64,000 nt of DNA from Bacillota bacterium (GCA_023412915.1 JAEZRE010000020.1:248001-312000); one strand, 5' to 3'. Numbered from the stretch's first letter, positions 1 through 7,843 are shown. Numbers and translations are program-made. Notes: generated by a model not told the origin, from the sequence alone.

Positions 1-249
1 CTGGTCGGCGCCTTGAGCCAGACTGTTCAGCATTACGATGGGGGAGTTCGGGCATTTTTCACATAAGCTTTGAAGCTCTGCCTGTACCAATTCCCGTAGC
101 TTCGGTACGTCCTGGTCGCGCAGGTCGCGGTGGCCCGTTACTCCCACCAATATCGGGACCCCCGTACGTAAGCCTGCCGGGTCGTAAGACGATATTTTCT
201 CAGATTTGTTTAAAGCTGCTGTTTTCTGGCTTCTAGCCGGGATGCTCAT
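1..249 (-). CDS. SLOG/LSDAT-type nucleotide-binding protein, N-terminal part (cut by window edge)
   Basis: The reading frame is open from an ATG at 249 to the left edge of the window, giving 83 residues of the N-terminus. A GGAAGGGAGC ribosome site precedes the ATG. After a short polar leader the protein reads VGVTGHRDLR, and ends in the window with NSLAQGADQ. This pair of motifs (G-x-T-GHR near a first strand, then a xLAxGAD loop) is typical of the SLOG (SMF/DprA-LOG, also called LSDAT) Rossmann-like fold, which binds nucleotides or their derivatives. The gene starts 33 nt after the stop of the HD-domain gene, so the two are probably one operon. The C-terminal half, which would carry any effector or membrane segment, lies outside the window, so the exact function is open. 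Confidence 0.7.
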   Translation of the reverse strand, partial: MSIPARSQKTAALNKSEKISSYDPAGLRTGVPILVGVTGHRDLRDQDVPKLRELVQAELQSLCEKCPNSPIVMLNSLAQGADQ

Positions 250-282
250 GCCGCTCCCTTCCGGATTGTTTCCGAACTATCC

Positions 283-2055
283 TTATTCCATTACAGGGGA
301 GGTTTGTTTCCTGTATATTGCCATACCTATCCTGCCGAGCAAAACAGGTATGTTGCGTATTGTGTCGCGGTCAAGGTCCTTTATCTCTTCAGAAAGCTCT
401 TCATATGGGACCATGTAAGGACTCGTCCTTTTCTCCGCATCCTTGACCTCGCCATAGACCCAGCCGTTTTCCATGCGTTCCTTCACCCAGGAGTCGTGTT
501 CCCAGGATGACAATAATTCTATTGTCTGCTTGTCAAATTCCGGAAGGAGCTCGCCGGGACTGCCTATAGGGCGCATTTCACAACCGATCATATCCAGCTT
601 GTCGGCAATAGCCCTGGCCTGGCGCAGGTTAGAATATTTCAGGCTGTCTGTCAGATCGGAAAAATGCGTATACTCCAACGGCCTGTCCGGGTGGCGCTCC
701 AGCTGTTTCTGGTTATATAATTCATGGATGGCTATCGCAAGCTTTTCGAGGTTGTCGAGAAGGGGGCGGGGAGCCACGTCATATCTTTGCTTGACGCGAT
801 CCTTCAAAACCGCCAGGCTTTCCATGGTTTCGCAGCCTATGGAGAAGCCGTTCCTGAATATGGCGGTCAAATCGAGCAGCCTGTTGAAATCGTTTTCCTT
901 GCTAGCTGCAAATTTATCAGGCATCGTGCCTTTCATGGTTATATAAGTTATGTCAAGACGATCGTTGCTTATCATCAGCGAGGCTTCCGACGCAAAAGTT
1001 CTCTTTTTATCCAGGATACCATAAGCTTCTCTGTTCCATTCCTGCAGCTCGTCGCAAAGTATCAGCAGGTAGGCGACAGGGTGGGCTTCCGGGCGCAGCG
1101 GACCCAGGTCGAACCTTTTTCCGCTGACCATATAGTTCCTGTAATAGTTATGGAGCAATATCGCGCTGGCGCTGTCAAGCACTGGATAAAAGAAGGCTTC
1201 AGGTCTGTAGTTGCAGCTTTGTATAAGGTAACCGTACCATTTCAGGACAATTATGGTGCTGTAGAAGCCATGGTCCACAAAGCCCAGCTTGTCCATATCG
1301 CCGATGTAGTTGTTCAGGGCGTAGATTATATCATTTAAATCGACTTTGAGCGAAGAGTGCAGCTTATATGCCAAAAGGTCGATCGGTTTAAGCGCATCCA
1401 CGCCTTCGGTTCCCGCATTGCCTTCGTACCAGGCTCTTGCAAATTCACTGCGCGGGAGCACCTCTTCTATGGTATTTAACTCTTCGGCATTTTCGAACGA
1501 GAGGTGTGTCTTTACCCTGCCGCCTCCATCCATCAGAGTGGTGAATTCCATGAATTTATCAATCTGCTTTGCGGTTATCTCGACAGGATATCCGACGTCG
1601 TGGAATAAAGCCGCCAGTCCCCAGCGGTAAAAGAATTCCTCGTGCTTGGTATCGTACGAATAAGGATATACTGATTTGTCAAGATTTGTGCCGTCGAAGG
1701 CCGCACGAAAATTTGCGTTTTGCGAATAGATTGCAAGTCCCAGGATGAAAACATTTACGGAATGTATGTAATGGTCCCTCTGTTTGTCGATCAGGACCGA
1801 GGCATTCTCTTCGTAGCTTCTCAGCATATCGAGCAGATCTATGAAAGGGTTGGTTTCGCCTTTCAGAGTAATTCGGTAACTGTCGAAGAAGACCTCGTAA
1901 ACTGAGAAGGCGGTCTGCTTTGATTCGCTCTTCAGGAATTCGATAACCGACTGGCGAAGATATACCTTGTAATTATGTTTACAGGCTATATCTTCATATA
2001 CTTCGAGTTCATCAAAAAAATCGTTTACATATTTCAGGAGATTGCTCATATTCAC
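283..2055 (-). CDS. HD-domain metal-dependent phosphohydrolase, 590 aa
   Basis: A complete HD metal-site set is visible: H95/H98 in the DHYIHS segment, the HD doublet at 152-153 (LFHDVGYP), a DHG at 261-263, H302 and D335 (LILCDELQEW). That arrangement is known from HD phosphohydrolases that cleave nucleotides or cyclic nucleotides. No signal peptide or membrane segment is evident, so it is likely cytosolic. The frame begins at GTG 2055; an in-frame ATG at 2049 is an equally good start, as the ribosome site is weak for both. It is followed after 33 nt by the SLOG-domain gene, suggesting one operon in which a nucleotide signal is bound by one partner and hydrolysed by the other. That pairing is inference; substrate and any role in phage defence are not shown. 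Confidence 0.75.
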   Translation of the reverse strand: MNMSNLLKYVNDFFDELEVYEDIACKHNYKVYLRQSVIEFLKSESKQTAFSVYEVFFDSYRITLKGETNPFIDLLDMLRSYEENASVLIDKQRDHYIHSVNVFILGLAIYSQNANFRAAFDGTNLDKSVYPYSYDTKHEEFFYRWGLAALFHDVGYPVEITAKQIDKFMEFTTLMDGGGRVKTHLSFENAEELNTIEEVLPRSEFARAWYEGNAGTEGVDALKPIDLLAYKLHSSLKVDLNDIIYALNNYIGDMDKLGFVDHGFYSTIIVLKWYGYLIQSCNYRPEAFFYPVLDSASAILLHNYYRNYMVSGKRFDLGPLRPEAHPVAYLLILCDELQEWNREAYGILDKKRTFASEASLMISNDRLDITYITMKGTMPDKFAASKENDFNRLLDLTAIFRNGFSIGCETMESLAVLKDRVKQRYDVAPRPLLDNLEKLAIAIHELYNQKQLERHPDRPLEYTHFSDLTDSLKYSNLRQARAIADKLDMIGCEMRPIGSPGELLPEFDKQTIELLSSWEHDSWVKERMENGWVYGEVKDAEKRTSPYMVPYEELSEEIKDLDRDTIRNIPVLLGRIGMAIYRKQTSPVME

Positions 2056-2201
2056 CCGGCTTTCAACGGTAACGACATATATAACGTGATTTCTATGGTT
2101 ATTTATAGTAATTATGATATTAATTATTTTTCATAAAATCAAGTAATTTGTGCTAGTTTAAAAGCTTTTAATGCAATTGTACGGATGGACTTTATTTCAG
2201 C

Positions 2202-2230
2202 TTGACAAATTGCAGGATGGCCTTTATAAT
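2202..2230 (+). promoter_or_regulatory. Promoter of the tRNA-Gln/tRNA-Lys unit
   Basis: TTGACA at 2202-2207 and TATAAT at 2225-2230 are both consensus, with a 17-bp spacer. The tRNA-Gln gene begins 21 nt after the -10 box. Confidence 0.9.
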
Positions 2231-2250
2231 TGACTTTGCGTTTAAATTAT

Positions 2251-2327
2251 TGGGATGTAGCCAAGCCGGTAAGGCACAGGACTTTGACTCCTGCATCTCG
2301 CTGGTTCGAGTCCAGCCATCCCAGCCA
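2251..2327 (+). tRNA. tRNA-Gln (anticodon TTG)
   Basis: A full cloverleaf is visible: acceptor stem TGGGATG/CATCCCA, anticodon stem CAGGA/TCCTG with loop CTTTGAC (anticodon TTG, reads CAA), T-arm GCTGG/CCAGC with loop TTCGAGT, discriminator G and encoded CCA. It is cotranscribed with tRNA-Lys, which starts 6 nt later. Confidence 0.96.
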
Positions 2328-2333
2328 TTTTAC

Positions 2334-2409
2334 GGGCCATTAGCTCAGTTGGCAGAGCACTTGACTTTTAATCAAGGTGTCCGGAGTTCGAATCTCCGAT
2401 GGCTCACCA
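2334..2409 (+). tRNA. tRNA-Lys (anticodon TTT)
   Basis: Acceptor strands GGGCCAT/ATGGCTC, anticodon stem CTTGA/TCAAG with loop CTTTTAA (anticodon TTT), T-arm CGGAG/CTCCG with loop TTCGAAT, and encoded CCA. It is the second tRNA of the pair. Confidence 0.96.
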
Positions 2410-2528
2410 AAGATTATCAGCCGTCAGGCTGTATAATCGACATTTTGAAAGCTTCATGCAATGAGGCTTTTTTCTTTTTACGAAGTAAAATAGCCGACCT
2501 TTTAAAAGCTTCGCACAGCGAGACTCAA

Positions 2529-2562
2529 AACCCTGTAATCTCAAAGGTTACGGGGTTTTTTG
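2529..2562 (+). terminator. Rho-independent terminator after the tRNA pair
   Basis: AACCCTGTAA pairs with TTACGGGGTT through one T-G wobble, followed by a run of T. It lies 120 nt past tRNA-Lys. Confidence 0.75.
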
Positions 2563-2870
2563 TTGCTCTGGACCAGGCACCTTGATTTCAAACAGGCACC
2601 TTGATTTTGAGGCACCTTGATTGTTCGCTCATGAATAAATTTCGGAGGCGGATTATGAACAAATCAAGGAATCAGAACAACACCGGAAAAGGTCCTCAGC
2701 ACCGGACACGAGAGCTTTCGGTCTTGAACAATTATGTTCATCTTGCCAGTACGATCGTACATATCAAAGATAAGAGTCTATCTTTAAGGCATAAACCATC
2801 CTTTGAGATAATCCTCCCTTCTTGTGTTGACGTTTGCCTTCTATTTCTTACCAGATAATTTCTAGATTGG
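2563..2870. other. Non-coding stretch with a triple short repeat
   Basis: About 300 nt without a convincing gene. At roughly 2576-2620 the motif AGGCACCTTGATT occurs three times within 45 nt. An ATG at 2655 has a GGAGG site 6 nt upstream and an open frame of 67 codons ending at 2858. Its composition is not protein-like and I recognise no family, so I do not call it a gene. The MarR promoter begins at 2871. Confidence 0.4.
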
Positions 2871-2899
2871 TTGACACTGTCAATTAATTTACATATAAT
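2871..2899 (+). promoter_or_regulatory. Promoter of the marR-permease unit
   Basis: TTGACA at 2871-2876 and TATAAT at 2894-2899 with a 17-bp spacer. The last two bases of the -10 box lie inside the palindrome at 2898-2922, so a bound repressor would block RNA polymerase. Confidence 0.9.
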
Positions 2900-2922
2900 A
2901 TAGTTGATGACATCAACTATAT
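2898..2922. promoter_or_regulatory. MarR operator: perfect 12+1+12 palindrome
   Basis: ATATAGTTGATG, one central A, then its exact reverse complement CATCAACTATAT. It overlaps the -10 box and ends 19 nt before the marR start. It fits a dimeric winged-helix repressor controlling its own operon. Binding by the adjacent MarR protein is inferred. Confidence 0.85.
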
Positions 2923-2941
2923 TACTTAAGGAAGAATCCTA

Positions 2942-3418
2942 ATGAATGAACATATACCTGATATTTATAGTTCTTTACAGCAAATTGCCTGGTTGTTTGG
3001 TGGCCATGGGATTAACGGAGAATGCTGCGGGGACCTGTCGTTCGTTGATTTTATAGCTCTAAAAAAGGTTTATGAGAACACAGCTATAACCATACAAGGA
3101 ATAGGTAATGCTTTAAATTTCACCAAGAGCGGAGCTACGAGGATCGTAAACCGGTTGGAGAGTAAAGGCTATGTGACGCGAGAAGATTCGCCCGAAGACG
3201 GAAGAGTCTGCTGTGTAATGATTACTGAAAAAGGGGTGAATGTAGTTTCAAAAATTGTTGAGAACTATACTAATTATTTGCACGAAACTCTAAAATACTT
3301 GGACACGGAAGCTATGGAGCAAGTTAAAAAAGTATTGGACATATTGTTAGCCGAATTCAATAAAAACAAGCAATACATCTCGGATCCATTAACAGAATCG
3401 GGAGGGGAATGTATTTGA
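2942..3418 (+). CDS. MarR-family transcriptional regulator, 158 aa
   Basis: A standard MarR-length protein. The winged helix-turn-helix spans about residues 45-100 (ITIQGIGNALNFTKSGATRIVNR and the wing EDSPEDGR). Two adjacent-cysteine pairs stand out, C28-C29 before the DNA-binding domain and C90-C91 in the wing. They are plausible sites for thiol sensing of a metalloid, but this is inference. It is the first gene of a unit with a permease (junction overlaps) and a Cys-rich small protein, and its own promoter carries a perfect palindrome, so autoregulation is likely. The start is ATG 2942 after AAGGAAG. Confidence 0.9.
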   Translation: MNEHIPDIYSSLQQIAWLFGGHGINGECCGDLSFVDFIALKKVYENTAITIQGIGNALNFTKSGATRIVNRLESKGYVTREDSPEDGRVCCVMITEKGVNVVSKIVENYTNYLHETLKYLDTEAMEQVKKVLDILLAEFNKNKQYISDPLTESGGECI

Positions 3419-4308
3419 ACTCACTCTTTGATACAATTAAGTATTTTATTACGATCATGTCAGAGCTCATTGTCCTGTTCATTGGAATCAGTACTCTCGT
3501 AGCTCTGGCCCTTATGTACCTGCCGCCGGATAAAATGAAGAATTGGATGTCAGGCAAAGGTATACTCGGTAACATCCTTGGAGTTCTTTTTGGTGCAGTG
3601 ACGCCCTTCTGTGCCTGCTCCACTGTCCCCATAACTCTTGGGTTGATAAAGGCAGGAATTCCGTTCGGTACAGTAATGTCATTTGTAATAGCATCCCCGC
3701 TGATGGATCCATTAGTGTTTATAATGCTGGGAACTTTTTTAGGCTGGAAAACAGCTATTGGATTCCTGCTTCTTACGTCAGCTTTTTCTGTTATTTTCGG
3801 CGTTCTTCTTGATAAGCTGGGCTGGGCCAACCAGGTGAAGAACGTCAGGATCAAAGGCGGTTCCGGCGAACACACCGAGGAAGTGCCAACCGGATTCAAA
3901 GCAAGGTTAAAGACTTCTTTCTTTAAGGCTCTTGGCGACTTCAAGGCAGTATTCCTTTTTATGATTATTGGTGTTGGCATAGGTGCTTTAATTTACGGAT
4001 ATCTGCCAGCCGACCTTTTGGCGAAGGTTGCCGGTCCTGATAATCCTTTCGCAGTGATTGTTGTGGCATTGATCGGTATGCCTCTTTATATACGTGTTGA
4101 ATCTGCCATACCTATTGGGCTAGCTTTGCTTAATAAGGGAGCCAGTATAGGTGCTGTAATTGCCTTGATTATCAGTGGTGCCGGTATTGCAATCCCCGAA
4201 CTAACTATGCTTGCAAGTATTTTTAAGAAAAAGATCATTATTGCATTTATTATTATTGTATTCGTTTCCGCGGTGCTTTCCGGATTGATTTTTAACATGC
4301 TAATATAA
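3415..4308 (+). CDS. ArsP/YraQ-type permease (DUF318 family), 297 aa
   Basis: About eight hydrophobic segments and the family signature VTPFCACSTVPITLGLIKAG, repeated in weaker form in the second half (GMPLYIRVESAIPIG). Known members include ArsP, which exports trivalent organoarsenicals; other members have no proven substrate. I place the start at TTG 3415, 7 nt after GGAGGGG, overlapping the marR stop (TTGA). The ATG at 3409 sits too close to that site. Position in an arsenic island and control by a Cys-containing MarR support a metalloid efflux role; the substrate is inferred. Confidence 0.85.
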   Translation: MNSLFDTIKYFITIMSELIVLFIGISTLVALALMYLPPDKMKNWMSGKGILGNILGVLFGAVTPFCACSTVPITLGLIKAGIPFGTVMSFVIASPLMDPLVFIMLGTFLGWKTAIGFLLLTSAFSVIFGVLLDKLGWANQVKNVRIKGGSGEHTEEVPTGFKARLKTSFFKALGDFKAVFLFMIIGVGIGALIYGYLPADLLAKVAGPDNPFAVIVVALIGMPLYIRVESAIPIGLALLNKGASIGAVIALIISGAGIAIPELTMLASIFKKKIIIAFIIIVFVSAVLSGLIFNMLI

Positions 4309-4351
4309 GCGTGCTGATGATATAAAAATTAATAAAAAGGTGGTTGTGATC

Positions 4352-4513
4352 ATGAAAGAAGAAAATGAGAAAAAGAGCTTATTTGTTCGTTTAGCCGGGA
4401 AAGGGAAAAAGAAATCCTGCTGCTGTAATATCGAAGTCGAAGAAATTCCTGAAGAAAACCAGGATGAAAAAAAAGATGCCCGAAAGGATGAGGGTAACTC
4501 TTGTTGCAAATAG
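4352..4513 (+). CDS. Small Cys-rich protein, 53 aa
   Basis: ATG 4352 to TAG 4513. A Lys/Glu-rich peptide with a CCC cluster at 23-25 (KKSCCCNIEVEEIP) and a CC pair near the C-terminus. An AAAAAGGTGG ribosome site lies upstream. It follows the permease by 43 nt and precedes a terminator, so it is the last gene of the marR unit. Small Cys-cluster proteins are often found next to such permeases. A metalloid-binding or delivery role is plausible but unproven. Confidence 0.75.
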   Translation: MKEENEKKSLFVRLAGKGKKKSCCCNIEVEEIPEENQDEKKDARKDEGNSCCK

Positions 4514-4538
4514 TGTCGGTCAATTTTTTATCTATTAG

Positions 4539-4565
4539 AACTCCCACTTTTCGGGAGTTTTTTTA
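4539..4565 (+). terminator. Terminator of the marR-permease unit
   Basis: AACTCCC pairs with GGGAGTT around a 7-nt loop, followed by a T-run. Confidence 0.9.
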
Positions 4566-4586
4566 TTTCAAATTGTAAAATAGATA

Positions 4587-4614
4587 TTGACATTTACTTA
4601 TGCAATTATATAAT
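4587..4614 (+). promoter_or_regulatory. Promoter of the arsR-permease-thioredoxin unit
   Basis: TTGACA at 4587-4592, TATAAT at 4609-4614, 16-bp spacer. Confidence 0.8.
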
Positions 4615-4623
4615 TATATTATA

Positions 4624-4643
4624 ATATTAGAAACTACTAATAT
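4624..4643. promoter_or_regulatory. Inverted repeat, likely ArsR operator
   Basis: ATATTAG and CTAATAT are exact reverse complements separated by 6 nt, just downstream of the -10 box and 19 nt before the arsR start. Its placement over the expected transcription start fits repression by the adjacent ArsR. Confidence 0.7.
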
Positions 4644-4662
4644 GATTGAAAGGCGGTTTACA

Positions 4663-4977
4663 ATGATAAATATGGGAAGTCAGCTTGTTTCAAATATATT
4701 CAAGGCATTGGCCCATCCTACCAGAATACAGATCATTAAGCTTCTGAAGGACGGTGAAATGTGCGTTTGTGATATTCTGCCCAGAATAGATTCGGAACAG
4801 TCGAACACATCGCAGCATCTGACAGTTCTAAAAAGTCAGGGCATCGTTGATAGCAGAAAAGAGGGGTCAAGGGTTATTTACTCAGTGAAAAACAAAGAAG
4901 TATTTGAAATGCTTGATCTTGCTGAGAAAATCATCCTTCGACAGATCGAGGATACTAAAGCATTACTTTCAAAATAA
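4663..4977 (+). CDS. ArsR-family metalloregulator, 104 aa
   Basis: Winged-helix repressor of usual ArsR length. It carries the metal-binding motif EMCVCDI with C34 and C36, the classic As(III)/Sb(III) site on the recognition-helix region of ArsR proteins. The DNA-reading segment is EQSNTSQHLTVLKSQGIV. Longer upstream starts are possible, but AAGGCGG is correctly spaced from ATG 4663. It heads a unit with a second ArsP-type permease and redox proteins, behind its own promoter and inverted repeat. Confidence 0.92.
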   Translation: MINMGSQLVSNIFKALAHPTRIQIIKLLKDGEMCVCDILPRIDSEQSNTSQHLTVLKSQGIVDSRKEGSRVIYSVKNKEVFEMLDLAEKIILRQIEDTKALLSK

Positions 4978-5042
4978 AGAAACTGGACTAACATCAGGCT
5001 AAGAAAGCTGTTTTATAAATCTTAGGTGTGTGGGGTTATCTT

Positions 5043-6047
5043 ATGAACATATTCGAATGGCTTAACAATCAATTACTAAAAATGGAGTGGCTTTCCGCAC
5101 TGGTAAAGCTTCTTGTAGAGAAAGTATTCGGGCTCAGCACAGAGGAAAGGCTTGGCGGGAGTATCCATTTCTTTATTTACGACGTCGTAAAAATTTTCAT
5201 TCTGCTTTCAGTGCTTATATTTGTGATTTCATATGTTCAGAGTTATTTTCCGCCTGAAAGGACCAGAAAAATACTGGGCCGGTACAACGGTTTTTTTGCC
5301 AACCTGCTTGGCGCATTGCTTGGGACGGTGACGCCGTTTTGCTCATGCTCATCGATTCCGTTGTTTATAGGTTTTACGAGCGCAGGGCTGCCGATCGGAG
5401 TTACCTTTTCCTTTTTGATCTCCTCCCCGCTTGTAGACCTCGCTTCGGTATTACTGTTGGCTAGTATTTTCAATTGGAAAATAGCTATAGCTTACGTGAT
5501 AGTCGGTATAATACTGGCCGTAATTGGAGGAACGGTCATAAGTAAGGCGAAACTGGAGAAGTATGTAGAACCTTTTGTTTTCAATAATAAAATGCTGGAT
5601 GCTGAACAGGAAGAATTGACTAAACGCGACAGGATAAACTTCGCAAAAGATCAGGTGCTGAGCATTATCAATAAGGTTTGGCTGTATATTCTGATCGGAG
5701 TCGGGATAGGTGCCGCTATTCATAACTGGGTCCCGGAATCTATCATAACGGCTGTTCTGGGCCAGGACAAATGGTACTCTGTGCTTTTGGCGACTATCGT
5801 TGGAGTTCCGATGTATGCTGATATTTTTGGAACTTTGCCGATTGCAGAAGCTCTGGTACAAAAAGGAGTCGGCATCGGAACGGCTTTGTCTTTCATGATG
5901 TCTGTAACAGCACTTTCCCTTCCTTCAATGATTATGTTGAAGAAGGTAGTAAAAGCAAATCTGTTGGTTATATTTGCAGGTATCGTAACACTGGGAATTA
6001 TGATCATAGGCTATGTATTCAATATATTTGGTTATCTTTTGCTTTGA
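5043..6047 (+). CDS. ArsP/YraQ-type permease (DUF318 family), second copy, 334 aa
   Basis: Same family as the permease at 3415 but clearly diverged. The signature is VTPFCSCSSIPLFIGFTSAG, with a second-half counterpart GVPMYADIFGTLPIAEAL. Eight or so membrane helices. The start is taken as ATG 5043; an in-frame GTG at 5028 is less well placed. It lies in a unit with ArsR, a ferredoxin, a membrane thioredoxin, CcdA and a soluble thioredoxin, a grouping that suggests redox-linked metalloid or organometalloid export. Substrate not shown. Confidence 0.85.
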   Translation: MNIFEWLNNQLLKMEWLSALVKLLVEKVFGLSTEERLGGSIHFFIYDVVKIFILLSVLIFVISYVQSYFPPERTRKILGRYNGFFANLLGALLGTVTPFCSCSSIPLFIGFTSAGLPIGVTFSFLISSPLVDLASVLLLASIFNWKIAIAYVIVGIILAVIGGTVISKAKLEKYVEPFVFNNKMLDAEQEELTKRDRINFAKDQVLSIINKVWLYILIGVGIGAAIHNWVPESIITAVLGQDKWYSVLLATIVGVPMYADIFGTLPIAEALVQKGVGIGTALSFMMSVTALSLPSMIMLKKVVKANLLVIFAGIVTLGIMIIGYVFNIFGYLLL

Positions 6048-6072
6048 AATAAAATCTACGGAGGTCAAAAAT

Positions 6073-6336
6073 ATGTCAAAAACCTGGTATCCTGTAATCG
6101 ATTATGAAAAATGCATTGAATGCGGAACGTGCACGGATAAGTGCAAACATGGGGTTTATGACCGGAAAAAGGCGCCGACTCCTGTAGTTGTTTTTCCTGA
6201 AGGGTGTATACATGGATGTCATGGATGCGGAAATCTTTGCCCACAGGGAGCAATAAGCTATGTCGGTGATGTAACAGTAAAAGCAGAGAACTGTAGTTGC
6301 TCTTGTGAAGATGAAAAATCAGGCTGTTGTGGATGA
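6073..6336 (+). CDS. 2[4Fe-4S] ferredoxin-like protein with Cys-rich tail, 87 aa
   Basis: Two cluster motifs are visible: CIECGTCTDKC (C14, C17, C20, C24) and CIHGCHGCGNLCP (C45, C49, C52, C56). An extra C-terminal tail holds C74, C76, C78, C85 and C86. The first eight cysteines fit two iron-sulfur clusters; the tail is not needed for that and may bind metalloid. The start is ATG 6073 with GGAGG upstream. Its stop overlaps the next start (ATGA), so translation is coupled to the thioredoxin gene. It probably supplies electrons in the permease unit, by inference. Confidence 0.85.
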   Translation: MSKTWYPVIDYEKCIECGTCTDKCKHGVYDRKKAPTPVVVFPEGCIHGCHGCGNLCPQGAISYVGDVTVKAENCSCSCEDEKSGCCG

Positions 6337-6872
6337 GTAATCAGATTGCGGATAAATTAAAAAAGGGAATGGTATTAAAAATAATCATTCCCGTTCTGCT
6401 TGTTTGTATTGTTGCTGGCATATGGGTTTTAAAAAACAATCAAAAAGATATTCCAGCAGATGCAGACAACTCAGACTTTGCTTTAGATGTAACAAAAGAA
6501 CTTGATCTGGATAAGCTTAAGTCATATGGGCTTCCGATCATTATAGATTTTGGAGCTGATTCGTGCATCCCCTGTAAGGAAATGGCTCCCGTTTTAAAAG
6601 AACTAAATGCAGAACTTAAGGGGAAGGCAATTATACGGTTTGTTGATGTGTGGAAATACCAGGAGCTGGCTCAGGGATACCCAATACAACTAATCCCTAC
6701 ACAGATATTTTTTGATGCAGACGGTAAGCCTTTCAAACCCGAAGACCCTGATGCAATGCAAATGAATCTGTATGCAACGAAAGATACTGATGAGCATGTA
6801 TTTACAACACATGAAGGTGGATTGACAAAAGATCAGCTGCTTGCTATTTTAGAAGAAATGGGGCTGAACTAA
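6333..6872 (+). CDS. Membrane-anchored thioredoxin-like protein, 179 aa
   Basis: An N-terminal membrane anchor (about residues 14-33) followed by a thioredoxin fold with the active site CIPC at 78-81 in IDFGADSCIPCKEMAP, and a cis-proline region at QLIPTQIFF. The catalytic domain should face outside. The start ATG 6333 overlaps the ferredoxin stop, and its stop overlaps the ccdA start (TAATG), so the three are translationally coupled. CcdA would keep this thioredoxin reduced. Confidence 0.88.
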   Translation: MSNQIADKLKKGMVLKIIIPVLLVCIVAGIWVLKNNQKDIPADADNSDFALDVTKELDLDKLKSYGLPIIIDFGADSCIPCKEMAPVLKELNAELKGKAIIRFVDVWKYQELAQGYPIQLIPTQIFFDADGKPFKPEDPDAMQMNLYATKDTDEHVFTTHEGGLTKDQLLAILEEMGLN

Positions 6873-7573
6873 TGGATGTATTCATTACCAACTGGCTTGA
6901 ATCCATTTCAGCATCCATTTCGTCAAACATCTGGCTTGCGCCTCTTTTGGCACTGTTGTCAGGAATACTTACTTCAATAACACCCTGTGCGCTTGCAAGT
7001 GTGCCTCTTGTAATAGGGTATGTTGGTGGTACAGGGCAACGCAGCACGAGGCGGGCTTTTGCACTATCCGCTGTATTTGCTGCCGGTATGGCTGTTACTT
7101 TTACGGCATTGGGAACAGCCGCTGCAATTCTTGGCAAGCTTATGCTGGGTGCGGGATCATGGTGGTATATACTTCTGGGCATACTTATGCTTATAATGGC
7201 ATTGCAGACTTGGGAGATATTTAATTTTATTCCGTCCTCCTACGCCATGGAGAAGAATACCAGACGGGGTTTTGCCGGAGCCTTCTTAACCGGACTCCTG
7301 GGAGGACTTTTCTCATCACCCTGCGCAACACCTGTATTAGTCGTACTACTTGCCATAGTGGCAAAGGAAGGAAGTCTGCTGCGCGGGATATTGCTCCTGC
7401 TGCTGTATTCGCTGGGACACGGCTTTTTAGTACTGATTGCAGGAACATCGATCGGTTTTATACACAAACTTTCATCAAGTGTAAAGTATGGCCGTGCCAG
7501 TAAGATTCTCAAAGTAATTATGGGTGTACTGATCATGATTATAGCGTTTTATATGTTCTATTTGGGGTTCTAA
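6872..7573 (+). CDS. ccdA: CcdA/DsbD-type transmembrane electron carrier, 233 aa
   Basis: Six hydrophobic segments with two conserved Pro-Cys sites, TSITPCALASVPLVIGY in the first helix and SSPCATPVLVVLLA in the fourth. These cysteines pass electrons from cytosolic thioredoxin across the membrane. Length is normal for CcdA. It is coupled to the membrane thioredoxin before it and followed after 30 nt by a small soluble thioredoxin, giving a complete thiol relay. Confidence 0.92.
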   Translation: MDVFITNWLESISASISSNIWLAPLLALLSGILTSITPCALASVPLVIGYVGGTGQRSTRRAFALSAVFAAGMAVTFTALGTAAAILGKLMLGAGSWWYILLGILMLIMALQTWEIFNFIPSSYAMEKNTRRGFAGAFLTGLLGGLFSSPCATPVLVVLLAIVAKEGSLLRGILLLLLYSLGHGFLVLIAGTSIGFIHKLSSSVKYGRASKILKVIMGVLIMIIAFYMFYLGF

Positions 7574-7603
7574 GTACAATACTTTAATGGAGGAGCGAAT
7601 CGT

Positions 7604-7843
7604 ATGGTAATAAAGATTTTAGGTTCCGGATGTAAAAACTGTGTTACTTTGAAGGAAAATACCGAGGCTGCCCTGAAGGAAACGGGCATTGCAGCTGATA
7701 TAGTCAAGGTAACAGATTTTAAAGACATAATGGCATATGGGGTAATGTCTACTCCGGCTCTCGTGATCGATGAAAAGGTTGTTTCCTTTGGCAAGGTCTT
7801 AAAGCCTAAAGAAATAGTCAATATACTGACTAAATTGGCGTAG
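7604..7843 (+). CDS. Small redox-active disulfide thioredoxin, 79 aa
   Basis: A compact thioredoxin fold with CKNC at residues 10-13 (LGSGCKNCVTL) and the cis-Pro loop MSTPALVIDEKV. It matches the small redox-active disulfide protein family found with ArsP-type permeases and ArsR. GGAGG precedes ATG 7604. It is the last gene of the unit, before a strong terminator, and probably acts as cytosolic electron partner. Confidence 0.9.
   Translation: MVIKILGSGCKNCVTLKENTEAALKETGIAADIVKVTDFKDIMAYGVMSTPALVIDEKVVSFGKVLKPKEIVNILTKLA

Noticed and set aside
2202..2585. 127-codon plus-strand frame
   Set aside because: It runs through the promoter, both tRNAs and the terminator.
2655..2858. 67-codon ORF before the marR promoter
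   Set aside because: A GGAGG site exists, but composition and lack of any recognisable feature make it weak; kept only as a note.
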